Below are positions 33,187-44,581 of a DNA stretch of 64,000 nt, piece by piece. The DNA is taken from the NCBI GenBank assembly GCA_047495785.1, contig JBLDXI010000015.1, positions 1,116,001 to 1,180,000 on the forward strand, in the 5' to 3' direction. Within the stretch, counting starts at the first letter, position 1. Every line of letters begins with the position of its first letter. The position numbers and the translations under genes were made by a program. The notes under the pieces are model-generated. The model was not told the DNA's origin. It made no database searches and saw only the letters and a list, made by a program, of their open reading frames with translations. The DNA comes from Lepidodermella squamata. Taxonomy: Eukaryota; Gastrotricha.

Positions 33187-33199
33187 CAGTATATGGCAG
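31115..33199. other. 2.1-kb intergenic region before the protease genes
   Basis: Contains the 3' end of GPCR-1, a foldback element (31510-31888), an (AATA)n run near 32545, a lone 'acagggtggcc' transposon-end motif near 33000 and a (GA)n run at about 33150-33187. The sequence from about 32930 is a diverged duplicate of the region upstream of the second protease gene (from about 38380). Confidence 0.5.
31510..31888. mobile_element. 379-bp foldback element
   Basis: The left end 'gggtcccccacagagcagca' (continuing 'ggcttcaaagc') at 31510-31540 is matched at 31858-31888 in inverse orientation with one mismatch. Both ends lie next to 'agtaatc' phrases. No coding capacity. Confidence 0.6.
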
Positions 33200-33206
33200 T
33201 ATAAAA
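33200..33206 (+). promoter_or_regulatory. TATA box of protease gene 1
   Basis: TATAAAA followed by CGCC, 58 bases before the start codon at 33264. The same TATAAAACGCC string precedes protease gene 2, about 93 bases before its start codon. Confidence 0.65.
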
Positions 33207-33263
33207 CGCCCAGGTTGCCACAGCTACTCATTCATACTCACTTTTATCTCGAAAAGAAGTTAG

Positions 33264-36046
33264 ATGCAACGGCTTAGATTATTCATTTTGGGTAAGAAAA
33301 CATAGCTGAAGTTACTTGAATTGATTTCATCTATGAGTTCAGGAGCTCTCATTGTAGGATCCCTAGCATGTGGCCCTGAGCAACAAAGGCAGAAAAGTCT
33401 GGTAAGAACAAATTGACAACTACTTTGAAAGAGAAAGTAGTGCCATTGAAATACGAACCTTCCAGCTCAATTGCTTCAACGGGGGAACTTACATGTCAGA
33501 CACTGGTTCGTGTTCGTGCCCATCGGGTTATCAAGGACCACGATGCGAGAAATGTAAATCGATTTGTAAAATCAAGCAAAACTAGGTTTCTTGCTCGATG
33601 CTTCAAGTTGCCTGTCCCAGCTGTAAAAACGGAGCTCAGTGCAGCGGCCCAAATCAGTGCCAGTGTGCAAACGGGTGGACTGGAACAAACTGCGAGACGT
33701 GTAAGCTCGATTTCATGTTTACAATTGCTGATGACTAAGAGTTTATTCATTCAGTTTCTTGCGCCGCTGCTCCATGCCTTAACGGCGGTACCTGTACTGG
33801 AGCCAACACCTGCAACTGCCCTGCTGCCTGGACCGGCCCTTCATGCTCGAAATGTGATTATTATTTATTATTATAAATGTGATAAAGCAATTTTAGGCAT
33901 CTGAAACTCATTTCCTCAGCTGCCTGTTCGAACAACCCGTGCTTGAATGGTGGGACTTGCACAGGACCCAGCGTATGCACCTGTACGACGGCTTTCAAGG
34001 GTCCAACATGCGGTAATCACGAAGAGAGCCAAGTACGACTATGATTAAGATTTTTCTTTCAGCGACATGTGAGTTTCGATTGGACTCTGATAGGATTTTC
34101 TGCCGAGATCGTCGATTATCAGCTTGCATAATTGTAACTCTTTGTTCATATTCTCAGCTTCAGCCTCGAAGCCGGACGATCCAAGATGGGTGGCGTTTAA
34201 GAATCAGTTCCCGGATGCTGAAATCGATACTGAGGCAGAGGATGATGAAGCTGAAGCAGCTCTCTTACAAGAAATTGGAGAAATCGACGAATGGAACAAG
34301 GACGAAGATAATCCTGACGTGAAGTATGGCCTTAATCAATACAGCGCTAAGACTGACGCGTGGAAGCAGAAGAATCTACTCGGAAGCCTCGATAAAGCAT
34401 AGAGAAAAAAATGACCAGAGTAAGCACTCAAGCTAAAATATTGATCTCCATTATTATAGAAGTGCGTTCTCAAAACGGATATCTCCGTTTTCTACCAAAT
34501 TTTGCATGCCTATAGAACGCGAGCTGCTCTTTCACGTGGTATAAGATTTGAGGTGGGCAATTGCTGCTCAGTCTTGATATCATCAAAATAAGTAAAACCA
34601 TAGTGAAAACGAGGGTTTTGTATCGTAACAACGGTTGGGTTGCCCACCTCAAATCTTATACCACATGAAAGAGGAGCTCGCGTTCTATAGGCATGCAAAA
34701 TTTGGTAGAAAACGGAGATATCCATTTTGAGAAAGTCAACTTTGAATTAAAATGAGGATTTAGAAATTTTAGCTTGAGTGCTTTCTCTGGTCATTTTTTC
34801 TCTATGCGATAAAGATACAGCGCCCGCAAATGAGGCCAGGCGGAGGCGTAAGCGCGAGGTCGAATATTTCATCATTCGGACGACCGATGCCGACGGCAAG
34901 AAGACTCTGTGCTACACTGAAGAGGAAGGCGGGGTTGAGACAAGACGGACGTGCGTTGCTGACGATGGCAACGTTGACACAACTAAACTAAGGCGTGATC
35001 TTTATACAACTCGCCCGCTTAACTCTTACCCACCTGTTGATACAAATTACGGAAACGCCCCATCTCTTCCACTTTTGGAGCCTGCAGACGCTTTTCCAGG
35101 TAGTCCGATCTCATAATTATAGGTCACGCAACACTCTTACTTTTCAGCGGCTACTTCCGCACACACCTTTAGCATGCCGAATTAGGTCACGGGATAATAT
35201 TGTTTTAAGGGGTTACTATTTCTTCATTTAATGGTGCTGTGGAAAGCTTTACGAGTTTACCAATAATTTCAGCTGCCCAATTTGAAAATATCACATTGGC
35301 CCATTTAGCCGATATTTACCCGATCTATATTGTGTTTTTCCATTTTTACAGGTGCCGTTGTCGACTGGAGACTGAAAGGCTACATGACGCCTGTAAAAAA
35401 TCAGGACCAATGCGGCTCTTGCTACGCATTTGCGTCGAGTGCGGTCATCGAGTCTCGCCTGGCCTTGAAAAATAAAGCCAGTCCTATTTCTATGTCAGAA
35501 CAGCAAGTGGTGGACTGCGGTAGGGTCAGGCCTGGAGCAAAAGGTTGCAACGGCGGAAATTTGGCGGGTGTCGTGAAATACTACATGGAAGCCAAGGCAT
35601 TTGCGAAGTCAGAGGATTACCCGTATACGCAGAAGGAGGGTACGTGTGCATTCGATGCCGGTAAAGGTGTGGCATTGCCGATAACTGGTGTCTCAGATAT
35701 TGACGCCGTCGATACGTTAACACGTTATGACCAAATCTTGAGACCCAGTGCGGTGAAGAAAATGACAGATCTCTTGCAGTACGGTCCATTTTATGCCAGG
35801 ATTCATGCTGAATCGAGATTCATGGCGTACAAGGAAGGTGTTTTCGACCCGACGGACTGCCCGACAAACCCTAACCACGCCGTAGTTATCGTTGGATGCG
35901 GCGTGGAACCAACAACCTCAGAGGAGTATTGGATTGGCCGCAATTCCTGGGGCACGTCTTGGGGCATTAAGGGTTATTTCAAGATCCGCAAAAGCCTAAA
36001 TAGATGCGGCATTGAAAGCAGCATGGTATGGCCATACTTCAAGTGA
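33264..36046 (+). pseudogene. EGF-papain cysteine protease gene 1, interrupted
   Basis: Exons parallel gene 2: 33264-33291, 33343-33401, 33466-33553, 33608-33700, 33755-33853, 33920-34012, an optional 6-base exon 34063-34068, 34158-35099 and 35352-36046. The order is signal peptide, four EGF-like modules (one per exon, all phase 1), I29-type propeptide (DDPRWVAFK ... VKYGLNQYSAKT), polybasic RRRRKREV, and a C1A papain domain with QDQCGSCYAF, NHAVVIVG and NSWGTSWG, so its active-site Cys, His and Asn positions are all canonical. The propeptide exon is broken at 34398 by a 409-bp insertion that brings a TAG at 34400-34402. As it stands the message would encode about 236 residues, EGF modules plus propeptide, without protease. 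Removing the insertion and one copy of its 8-bp duplication leaves the frame continuous, so the break is recent or polymorphic. Confidence 0.75.
34390..34814. mobile_element. 409-bp foldback insertion with 8-bp target duplication
   Basis: The direct repeat CGATAAAG stands at 34390-34397 and 34807-34814. Between them, the ends 'catagagaaaaaaatgacca' and their inverse match over about 40 bases, and the inner arms (near 34465-34555 and 34640-34725) also pair over most of their length, so nearly the whole element folds into one hairpin with a loop of roughly 80 bases. No coding capacity. An 8-bp duplication is typical of hAT-type transposition. Confidence 0.85.
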
Positions 36047-36752
36047 GCAGTCACAACTGAGCTTCTTGCAGTGGCATACACATCTTAAATGATATTGTAT
36101 GGCAGCTTAACCTACTTTCTAATGCAGTTGTTTTTTCCTCTTCAAATTATTGATCGTGTAATACACTTGCAAGCTTTTATTTATCCTCACTTTCAGTAAT
36201 TGTTCTCTGGCTCTGAACTCCGAGGGCCTAATAAAGCATCCTTCATTATTCGTTCCAATAAGTTTGCATAATTGTACCTCTTTGTTAGTTCCAAGAATCT
36301 GGAATCGACACTGGAAGAAATCACCCTCTTTTCAGGTGCAGTGTTCAGCTTTCTCCCATCATCGATTCACATTTTTCTCTATCCGCGTAAAAAGAGGTAA
36401 TAGAAAAACTGGGCGAAGAAAAGACTCGCAGCAACACCTTCAATTGCTGCATGTTTGCAATTGTTATCGACTGAAGACTGAATATATGGAAAAGTATCCG
36501 AAATAATGTGCTGCTCAAATTTCCGATCAACTTCCTAAAAACTAAAGGAATAACGACGAATAACGACGTTTGAGCTTGTATTGATCTCCTCGCCAGGTTC
36601 GTATTTCGTGAGCTTCATTTTGTCAACCTCAAAACCGATTTTTCGCCGTCGACCCGCATTTTCCCAGCCGGGGTAATCATGCGCCTTTGGCCAACTGTTT
36701 TTAAATCTTCTGCAAGCCAAGAATGACATGAGAGCGAGGCAACGCCATAGCA
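36047..36752. other. 3' flank of protease gene 1
   Basis: An AATAAAG signal is present near 36230. The stretch near 36260-36290 repeats the phrase 'tgcataattgta...ctctttgtt' found in the protease intron near 34120-34147, so it may be a displaced intron fragment. No gene. Confidence 0.4.
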
Positions 36753-37079
36753 TTATAGCAATGGGAATAAACGCTGTAAACGACGGCCGGCTTCCGAAAG
36801 CCTTCGGAACATTGCCGAGGCGCCATCAGTAGCAAGAGCTATCCAGTGCTGGTTCAGGTAATGATCAGAAAATCCCTCAGCTATTGTCTCAGCCTTCATA
36901 TTTTCTAAATTCAACAATTCGAGCAGATACGTCATCGCTTCTCCTTGCTCGTCAATAACTTCGACAACCCGCAAGTAAACGGAACGGCAAGATTTGTTTG
37001 AAACCGACGTGCTTTCGTCAGCCTTAACAGATATATCCATAGACTCATAACAGATGTGCTTCTCTTGTTTTTGCCGCAT
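36753..37079 (-). pseudogene. hAT-like/DUF4371 transposase fragment
   Basis: About 108 codons. The segment around MDISVKADESTSVSNKS, followed by VYLRVVEV and WIALATDGASAM, matches the conserved D..D spacing seen in hAT-type transposases and the zinc-finger-like domesticated proteins related to KIAA1586 (DUF4371). Only this internal part of a normally much longer protein is present, with no BED finger and no dimerisation domain, so I read it as a decayed element. Confidence 0.6.
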
Positions 37080-38646
37080 ACCGTTAGTGGGGATATTTTG
37101 GACAAAATAACGGTCTTCAGCTACAGAAAATCAGGAAAAATTATCCAAATGTAAACGTTCAGGACACGAGGGGTTTCAGGACCCATATCTGTGAAAAACC
37201 TGATCATATTCCCTTGTTACCTTGACTTTATAAAATGGTGCGTGGTTGGTCTATGTTTGAACACATAATGGGTAAATTTGGACATTGGCATATTCATAAT
37301 CGTCAAGATGCTTGCGGGACATAAGCTTTTCCTGAAATTTTGAAAAAATGCGCCAAGAATGTACGTAAAATGACGTCATCCAAACTCGATTCAAATTTTT
37401 TACCGCTAATTTTAGCTCAACGTATTTATCGTGTCCTAAATTGCCCCGCGTGGGGCCTAGTCTTTGAGATCACCTTTAAAAAATTCCCAACGCCATATGT
37501 CCCATTTTTTACAAGCTCATGGTGTGAACTACTTCTGGCTTCTGGTAAATATTTCAGAGCAATAGGGTTTCAGGTTGACCGGGAATAAGGGTGTCCCAAA
37601 TCGACGTTTTGAGACATCCCACCTTTTTATTTATTATAATGACAAGCGACAAGTAACTTTCAGAATACCTTTTATTTGTTACCCTAGGAATACCCTTGGA
37701 ATATCCTTGGAATTCAAGGCACCTCGAGGTTGTAAATGCAATTTTTTAACCTCACTGATAGAGCACACTTCACACTTACGCGTAGAAGTGGTTTTTTCCA
37801 AATTTAGCCATTCCAAAATTAACCAGCGTTATGGTAATTGAATCAATGTGACATATATTACTTCCTTCGAATAAATTTTGGCATCATGGGAAGATCATGG
37901 GATCGTTAATATGGCAAACGGCTCTGGCTACTCTTTGGCTCTACCCTCCAGCCGACTTAACTTCGTCCTTCAACTCGTGAACGTTTTTGATCAGGTCGAA
38001 TCAAGCCCAGTTGAGCCCTAGAAGAAAAGTTGTGAACCGAGGAGAAAATCTGGATAAAGTAGGCCGAGATGTGATTGATAAATAATGCACATGTGTGTGG
38101 GAACGCGTCAGCCTCTAGCAAACCTTGACATTGCTAATCAATTAGTAAGGTAAAATTGCCCAAGCCTATGGCAGCCTTTGCAGCCAATCATCTTGCAAAC
38201 TACTAGTTCTTAAACGGCTTTTTCTCAGTGCGAAAAGTGACAAGTGAAATGTACATCTTGCATTCCATGAATTTGAATAATTTAAAAGAAATGTGCACTG
38301 CCAATTCTCCTCCCTGTGTATCTTAAGACTGAGAGTTGTAAAATCGTGATCACTCCTTCAAAAATGTGATCTTATGTCAGTGCAATTTCTCTTAATTGCT
38401 ACATCGCCAACGCAAGTCAAATAATAGCAAAAATTCGCCGGTCAAGGCATGCCGGCGGCCGCCAAACTTGTCAATGGCAAAACGGGCAACAATATGCATG
38501 TAAGATGGCATGCTGTAAATGTCGTGCCTGCCATAAGATGCATCTTTTATCTCCATACCAGCAATATAGTGGCATATTATTGCTTGGAGCTATACGTCTC
38601 GAACGCACGAGAAATGCGCGCTTTTTTCGCAGGAATTCGAAGACTC
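37080..38646. other. Intergenic region upstream of protease gene 2
   Basis: No coding signature. From about 38380 to 38740 it matches 32930-33260 in patches ('taattgctacatcgcc', 'ggcaaa.cgggcaacaa', 'tataaaacgcc'), showing that the protease duplication included about 350 bases of upstream DNA. Confidence 0.45.
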
Positions 38647-38653
38647 TATAAAA
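38647..38653 (+). promoter_or_regulatory. TATA box of protease gene 2
   Basis: TATAAAA followed by CGCC, 93 bases before the start codon at 38746, in a stretch shared with the upstream region of protease gene 1. Confidence 0.65.
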
Positions 38654-38745
38654 CGCCCTCCATGATACGACTGTCAGTGAAGATTCTTCAACCATTGTAC
38701 ACATTTTTCGTTTTTCGTTACCACAGGAGATTGCGAAACACGTGA

Positions 38746-41234
38746 ATGCAGCTGCAAAGTTTACTTATTATAGGTAACTCTTCGCTACAACATTCGATTA
38801 TAAAAGGTTTTGAACAAATTACTAATTCAGGTGCTCTCAGCGCAGGATCCCTGGCATGTGGCCCAGAACAGCAGAAGCAGAAAAGTCTGGTGAGAGTAAA
38901 AATGTATTCCTTAAAAATCCGATTTCAATAAAAATCATATTTTGCAGCTCAATTGCTTCAACGGCGGAACTTACATGTCGGACACAGGATCTTGCTCGTG
39001 CCCACCTGGATATCAAGGATCACGATGCGAGAAATGTAAATTCTATGCAGTTTAATAACATTTTTGCTTAAAGCCTGATTGTCAAGTTGCCTGCCCTAAC
39101 TGTAAAAACGGAGCTCAGTGCAGCGGCCCAAATCAGTGCCAGTGTGCAAACGGGTGGACTGGAACAAACTGCGAGGCTTGTAAGGTCGATTTCATGCAAT
39201 TGCTGATGACTAAGAGTGTATTTATTCAGTTTCTTGCGCCGCTGCTCCATGCCTTAACGGCGGTACCTGTACTGGAGCCAATACCTGCAACTGCCCTGCT
39301 GCCTGGACCGGCCCTTCTTGCACGAAATGTGAGATATCACATGAAAAACCTATTTTATGGTTGCTACTATTCTTTCCTCAGCTGCCTGTTCGAACAACCC
39401 GTGCTTGAATGGTGGAACTTGTACAGGTCCCAGCATATGCACCTGTACGACGGCTTTCAAGGGTCCAACATGCGGTAATCACGAAGAAAGCCAAGTTAAA
39501 TTTCAATTAAGATTTTTCCTTTCAGCTACATGTGAGTTTCAGTTGGAAATCTACCACCAAGATCGTCGTGCTCAGATCGTCGATTTTATATTCGGATGAC
39601 TAAAACTCTTTGTTCATTTTCTTAGCTACGGCCTCGAAGCCCGACGATCCAAGATGGGTGGCGTTTAAGCAACAGTTCCCAGATGCTAGCATCGACACTG
39701 AGGCGAAAGACGATGAAGCCGAAGCAGCTCTCCTACAGGAATTAGGCGAAATCGACGAATGGAATAAGGACACGGATAATCCTGACGTGAAGTATGGCTT
39801 GAATAAATTCAGCGCCAAGACCGACGAGTGGAAGCAGCAGAATCTACTTGGAAGCATTGATGAAGATATAGTGAACCCAGCGCCCTCAAATGAGGCTAGG
39901 CGAAGGCGTAAGCGCGAGGTCACCTATAAATTCTTTCGGAGTGGTGGTGCCGGCGGAAAGAAGACTCTATGCTGTATTGAAGCGGATGGCGGGATTGAGA
40001 CAAGACGGACTTGCGTTGATGACGATGGCAATGTTGATACAGCGAAATTAGAACGCGACCTGTACACAACTCGCCCGCATAACTCGTTCCCGCCCGTTGA
40101 TACAAATTACGGAAACGCGCCATCTCTGCCACTTTTGGAGCCTGCAGACGCTTTTCCAGGTAGTCGGAGATCTCATTTTAAAAGTCTCCTATATACAGGG
40201 CGTTCGCGTAATAATACTCTGGGTGAGCTAAAAATAGCTACAAGAAAGCTAAAATGCATGCACAAAGTAGCGAAGCTAATTCTAGAAGAACATTATTACG
40301 CGAACGCCCTGTATAACAGTCTTAATTTTCAGCCGCTATTTTCGTAGGAAAATATAGCGGGACGAATAAGGTCACGTGATAGTATTGTTTTGAGGGGCTT
40401 CCATTTCTTCATTTAGTAGTGCTTTCGATTTTCGGAAGCTCTATGCCGACAATTTCAGACAATTTTCAATTTATCAAACATCAAATTCGCACATTTACCC
40501 AATTTACCCGATCTATACAGTTGCCTTCCAATTTTACAGGTGCCGTTGTCGACTGGAGGCTGAAAGGCTACATGACGCCTGTCAAATATCAGGACCAATG
40601 CAGCTCTTGCTACGCATTCGCGTCGACTGCGGTCATCGAGTCTCGTCTGGCCTTGAAAAATAAAGCCAGTCCTATTTCCATGTCCGAACAGCAAATTGTG
40701 GACTGCGCGAGGGGCAGAACTGGAGCAAAAGGTTGCAGCGGCGGAAATTTGGTGGGTGTCGTAAATTACTACATGGAGGCTAATGCATTTGCTAAGTCAG
40801 AGGATTACCCGTATACGATGACAGAAGGCGCGTGTGGTTTCAATGCCGGTAAAGGCGTCACATTGGCGCTAACTGGAGTCTCAAGCATTCTAACCGACGA
40901 TGAGCTAACGAATTATAACAGCATTTTGACATCCAGCACGGTGAAAAAAATGACAGACCTCCTGCAGTACGGCCCATTTATTGTCGGTATTTATGCTGAT
41001 TCGAGATTCATGGCCTACAGCGAGGGCGTTTACGACCCGAAAAACTGCCGGACAAAGAGTAACCACGTCGTAGCCCTTGTTGGATATGGCGTGGAACCAA
41101 CCACTGGCGAGGAGTATTGGATTTGCCGCAACTCCTATGGCACGTCTTGGGGCATTAAGGGCTATTTCAAGATTCGCAAAGGCCTAAATAGATGCGGCAT
41201 TGAAGGCAAAATGCTTTGGCCATACTTCAAGTGA
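38746..41234 (+). CDS. EGF-papain cysteine protease gene 2
   Basis: Exons: 38746-38773, 38831-38889, 38948-39035, 39087-39179, 39230-39328, 39382-39474, optional 39526-39531, 39626-40159 and 40540-41234, giving 564 codons (562 without the 6-base exon). Order: signal peptide (MQLQSLLIIG, GALSAGSLA), four EGF-like modules (e.g. CLNGGTCTGANTCNCP), I29-type propeptide (DDPRWVAFKQQFPD ... VKYGLNKFSAKT), a polybasic RRRRKREV, a linker of about 80 residues, then a C1A papain domain of about 230 residues. The catalytic Cys (QDQCSSCYAF), His (NHVVALVG) and Asn (NSYGTSWG) are in place, but the usual CGSC and NSWG read CSSC and NSYG. A secreted zymogen cleaved by a furin-like enzyme is likely. Its intron at 40160-40539 holds a small MITE. 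Confidence 0.85.
40192..40314. mobile_element. ~120-bp MITE in a protease intron
   Basis: Inverted ends 'tacagggcgttcgcgtaata' at about 40194 and its inverse ending near 40313 match over about 22 bases and are flanked by TA. The equivalent intron of protease gene 1 (35100-35351) lacks the element, giving an empty-site comparison. A TA target and a CAGGG end fit Tc1/mariner-type mobility. Confidence 0.8.
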
Positions 41235-42336
41235 GCAATGCCTATAGAAGGTCAAGAATATTTTGAGACGGCAGAACTTGTGGCATACATAGCCACGAGT
41301 CGTAACAGAGCAGTGGAAGTTCACATCTCAATGATATCGTATTGAAGCATTTTCTGGTTTTTTCTAATTATAATCCTTGTTATTCACTATCATTGCAAGC
41401 CTTCTGTTACCCTCAATTTTAGTGATAGTGATACTTCTGATTCTGAACTCAATAAACAACAAGAAACGTGACTTAAGGTATGAACAAGTTTTCCTAGCAC
41501 ATAGCTTGAAAATATTTGAAACGTGTAGCCGCGCAAAATTGTAGCAACCTGATGAAAGAAGAAATTCTGCGTGCGAGTTAAGCGGCACTGAGTTGATTAA
41601 GAATCGTCTAAACACTGCCGCTGATTAATTATTGGCGTCGATTTACTGACAATTTTAAACCTCCGCTATTGCCATCGGTTAAAAAGGGCTGATACTCAGC
41701 GGTATGAGGCCCCATTTGGCTACTTTTTCAACTCATTTATCTAACGCTTTTCATAATCAAAGGTACAAAAGCTGTTCAAAGTCTTGGAGCTACAGAGAGT
41801 AGACGGAGGATCAGAAATCAGAACCTGTTGAAGGTAAGAGAAAAAAATAGACCCACTGTTTACGTTCAGCTCAGCATGCCAAAGACTCAAAACCGGAAAT
41901 TCACCGAGATACGCCGATTTCCTCCGCTATAATAACAATAGCAACGGTGGGCCACTTGCTGGCTTTAATCATATAGAGCTCAGCTTTATTACGCATCACC
42001 GGGCGAAACGATCAAAAAATCATACGAACGCAATGCATCTTTTACGCATGATAATGCAAAATCAATAAGGCTACATTTTTTACCATACATTTATTGCATT
42101 TGACCTCACCACCTTGTACAGCTGGTAAATTATAATATCATTTGTTTGCTCTTGTAAATTTGCCATTGAAATGTAATAAACGTTCTTGAATAGGCGCTTT
42201 TCATAGCACCGAGCACCGAGCTTATGTTTGAGCCAACATAAAAAGCTTGATAATTTTGAACCACAGAAAGTCAAAACAAACCATTTAACTGTAAGGTCAA
42301 CTTAAGATCGCCGGACTTCATAGTTGAAGCCAAATT
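41235..42336. other. 1.1-kb intergenic region
   Basis: 3' flank of protease gene 2 (AATAAA near 41450) and upstream region of GPCR-2. No gene or strong repeat is seen. Confidence 0.45.
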
Positions 42337-43857
42337 ATGGCCGAAAATAGTACTGTGGAAGAAGTTGTTTGCGATTTGGAGGGCAAGCCACCTGATCTTG
42401 CTTGGGAAGTCTGGTGCGATTGGAAAAGTCAAGTTGCGACATTTGGAGAGATTCTGATCTCTCGATATGGCTCTCAATGCGAATCTCTGCTATCAAACAG
42501 TGGATACGAAGCTGCTTGGAGTTGTATGAACGATAAATTCCTCAATTGGCCATCATTTTACATATACGTGCCTTTCTCCATCATATTGGTCCTCCTTGGA
42601 TTCATCCTCAACGGGCTGTCAATATGGCTGGTCTCAAAAATTGAAGAATTTTTACCTGTGAGCGCCTTTCATTTTTAACAAATTTTTTCAAATTTTTGCA
42701 AATTTCAAAGCGCCATGTATTTTTGATCAACATGTCAGTTTCCGATGCGGCTCTCAGCCTTATGATGGTCATCAAACGCTGGGGCGAGTATTGGGATACT
42801 GACAAATTGACAGCCTATAGCAACGTCTTTTGGCAGACTTTATGGCTAACCTCAGCTCTGAGCATCTTATTGCTATCCCTGGACTGTTTCCTATCCTTGC
42901 GATTCGTTTTTCAATACACGAAACCAGCTTCATTGAGAGCTGCTAAATTCGTTGTCGGCTTCATGTGGATTGCAGCCGTGGCGTCCTCAGTCATTATCTT
43001 TGCGTTGGATATTTCATTTTCGAGACATGTTATGTATGCTATGGGTGGCTTGATCCTCATAGTCTTCCTTATTGTTCTAGCTCAATTGATGTACGCTTTC
43101 TGTCTAACAGAAAGGGTCAGGTTAGCTCTTTGGTGATTATGTTGAAAATTCCCAAGTCATTTCTCATTCCAGGAGAGGGGTAATGTCTCGAGAGAATGCG
43201 AGGTTGTTTTTTTCATTCAATTATCAAAATTAAGATTAATATCAGTTTGATTTAAGGTTGAGCCGTTTCAAGTCACTGTCGACAATTTCTTTGCTACTGT
43301 TGGCCACTTTGATCTGCTGGGCTCCGCTGACGTCTTATTTCTTTCTCGTTGAGCTGTACTATGTTTATGGCTGGGAGACGGATCCTGAATTCGTACAAAA
43401 TATGTAATTTCGGAATTTTCTTCATTAGAATCACATCAGTTGGAAAGCTGGGAAAGACTTAGAATTTCAAACTAACCTTCCTCCATGTCATCTATTTAAC
43501 AAATTATTTAGATATTCCTCCGATTTTATACCCTTTTTAGAGTGGCTTGGGGTGTGCTTTTTGAGAAAGTTAGTAATTTTTTATGCCCCAGTCACGGCGA
43601 GAATAAGGCAATGATCGATCTTTCTTTCGTTATTTCATAGGTTGGTTGTTTGTATGCTGTGCTTCCACCTCAACGCGATAGTGGACCCGGTGGTCTATTC
43701 GCTTCGGTACAACGATGTGCGAACGCAATTACGGCGACAAGTCGGTCGAAATAAATTCCTGAAGCCACTAGGCTGCCTCTTTACCGAGGAGAGAACTTCA
43801 AGTGATGGAGCGAGTCACGCCTTCAGCAAAAACGGTCCATCAGTTAATGGAGTGTGA
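42337..43857 (+). CDS. 7TM receptor, array member 2 (GPCR-2)
   Basis: Four exons: 42337-42657, 42711-43120, 43257-43403 and 43641-43857; 364 codons. The N-terminal region of about 75 residues has the Trp/Cys pattern (WEVWCDW ... C ... SC) seen in most of the array. Motifs: TM1 LNGLSIWLV, TM2 NMSVSDAAL, end of TM3 LSLDCFLSLRF, TM6 LICWAPL, TM7 VDPVVYSLRY. Its second exon is 410 bases, exactly as in GPCR-1, and neither gene has the TM3 intron found in members 3 to 7, so the two form a pair, now separated by the protease genes. AATAAA lies near 43941. Confidence 0.8.
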
Positions 43858-44581
43858 AAGCTAACTCTTACCAACAAAATTTGAAAAAAACGGTGCATTG
43901 TTTCTTGTAGCAAGATAATAACCCTGAATGATTACTACTGAATAAATCTAAAAGATTTCAATGAGCTCGAATCTTAAAGCGAAGTTTCCCATCGATTGGC
44001 TTGATAGCAAACAGGTAAATTAGCTTCTTCTGAACGTGGTTTTTCGCGAGGATCATATATATGCATCGAGCAAAATACAAATGCAGCTGTGGCAAAACTT
44101 CTCAAATTTAGTTACTCATTAAGTAGAGCAGATTCCACTAGAGGTATCCGGCGCTGAAAAAAAGCTATTATTTTCTGTATCGATTGAGTAAACACTTCGA
44201 ATTAAGCCTGCATATTTATATGCGATGTGCAAAGTACGCGGAAAATCCACATCATTCTTGTGTGTATTGAAAAACTAGCCAGAAGCGTGCTGGCCAGCGG
44301 TAAATGTAATCGAAACCAAACAAACCCAAGCCTTCTCGCTCATTTCTGCAACCGTGTAGAAAAAACCATCCCGAATACATCCTGCTCGTTTATCACCCCC
44401 ACTTTTGTAGAAGAGATTTGTTATCTGGCGATGCAGACTATCAATTTGAATGCATCCGCTTTAGGCCTTTTACTACTTACTCCCTGAGCGATTGACGCGA
44501 CATAGAGCGATGGCCGAAGGATCAATAAGCCAGAGTATTTTTTATCGATTTTTATCAGCTGTTTTATGGCGCGAGTAAAAA
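43858..44581. other. Intergenic region between GPCR-2 and GPCR-3
   Basis: About 720 bases with the GPCR-2 polyadenylation signal. No supported gene or repeat. Confidence 0.4.

Noticed and set aside
33150-33187. (GA)n run as a promoter GAGA element for protease gene 1
   Set aside because: It lies near the TATA box, but gene 2, which shares the rest of the upstream block, lacks it, so a plain microsatellite is the simpler reading.
33413-33904. Plus-strand frame of 163 codons across the EGF exons of protease gene 1
   Set aside because: It reads the EGF exons and the introns between them in a different frame; the spliced EGF frames, conserved in gene 2, are the real ones.
36535-36753. Minus-strand frame of 72 codons next to the transposase fragment
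   Set aside because: It could be a frame-shifted continuation of the hAT-like remnant, but I see no family motif in it.
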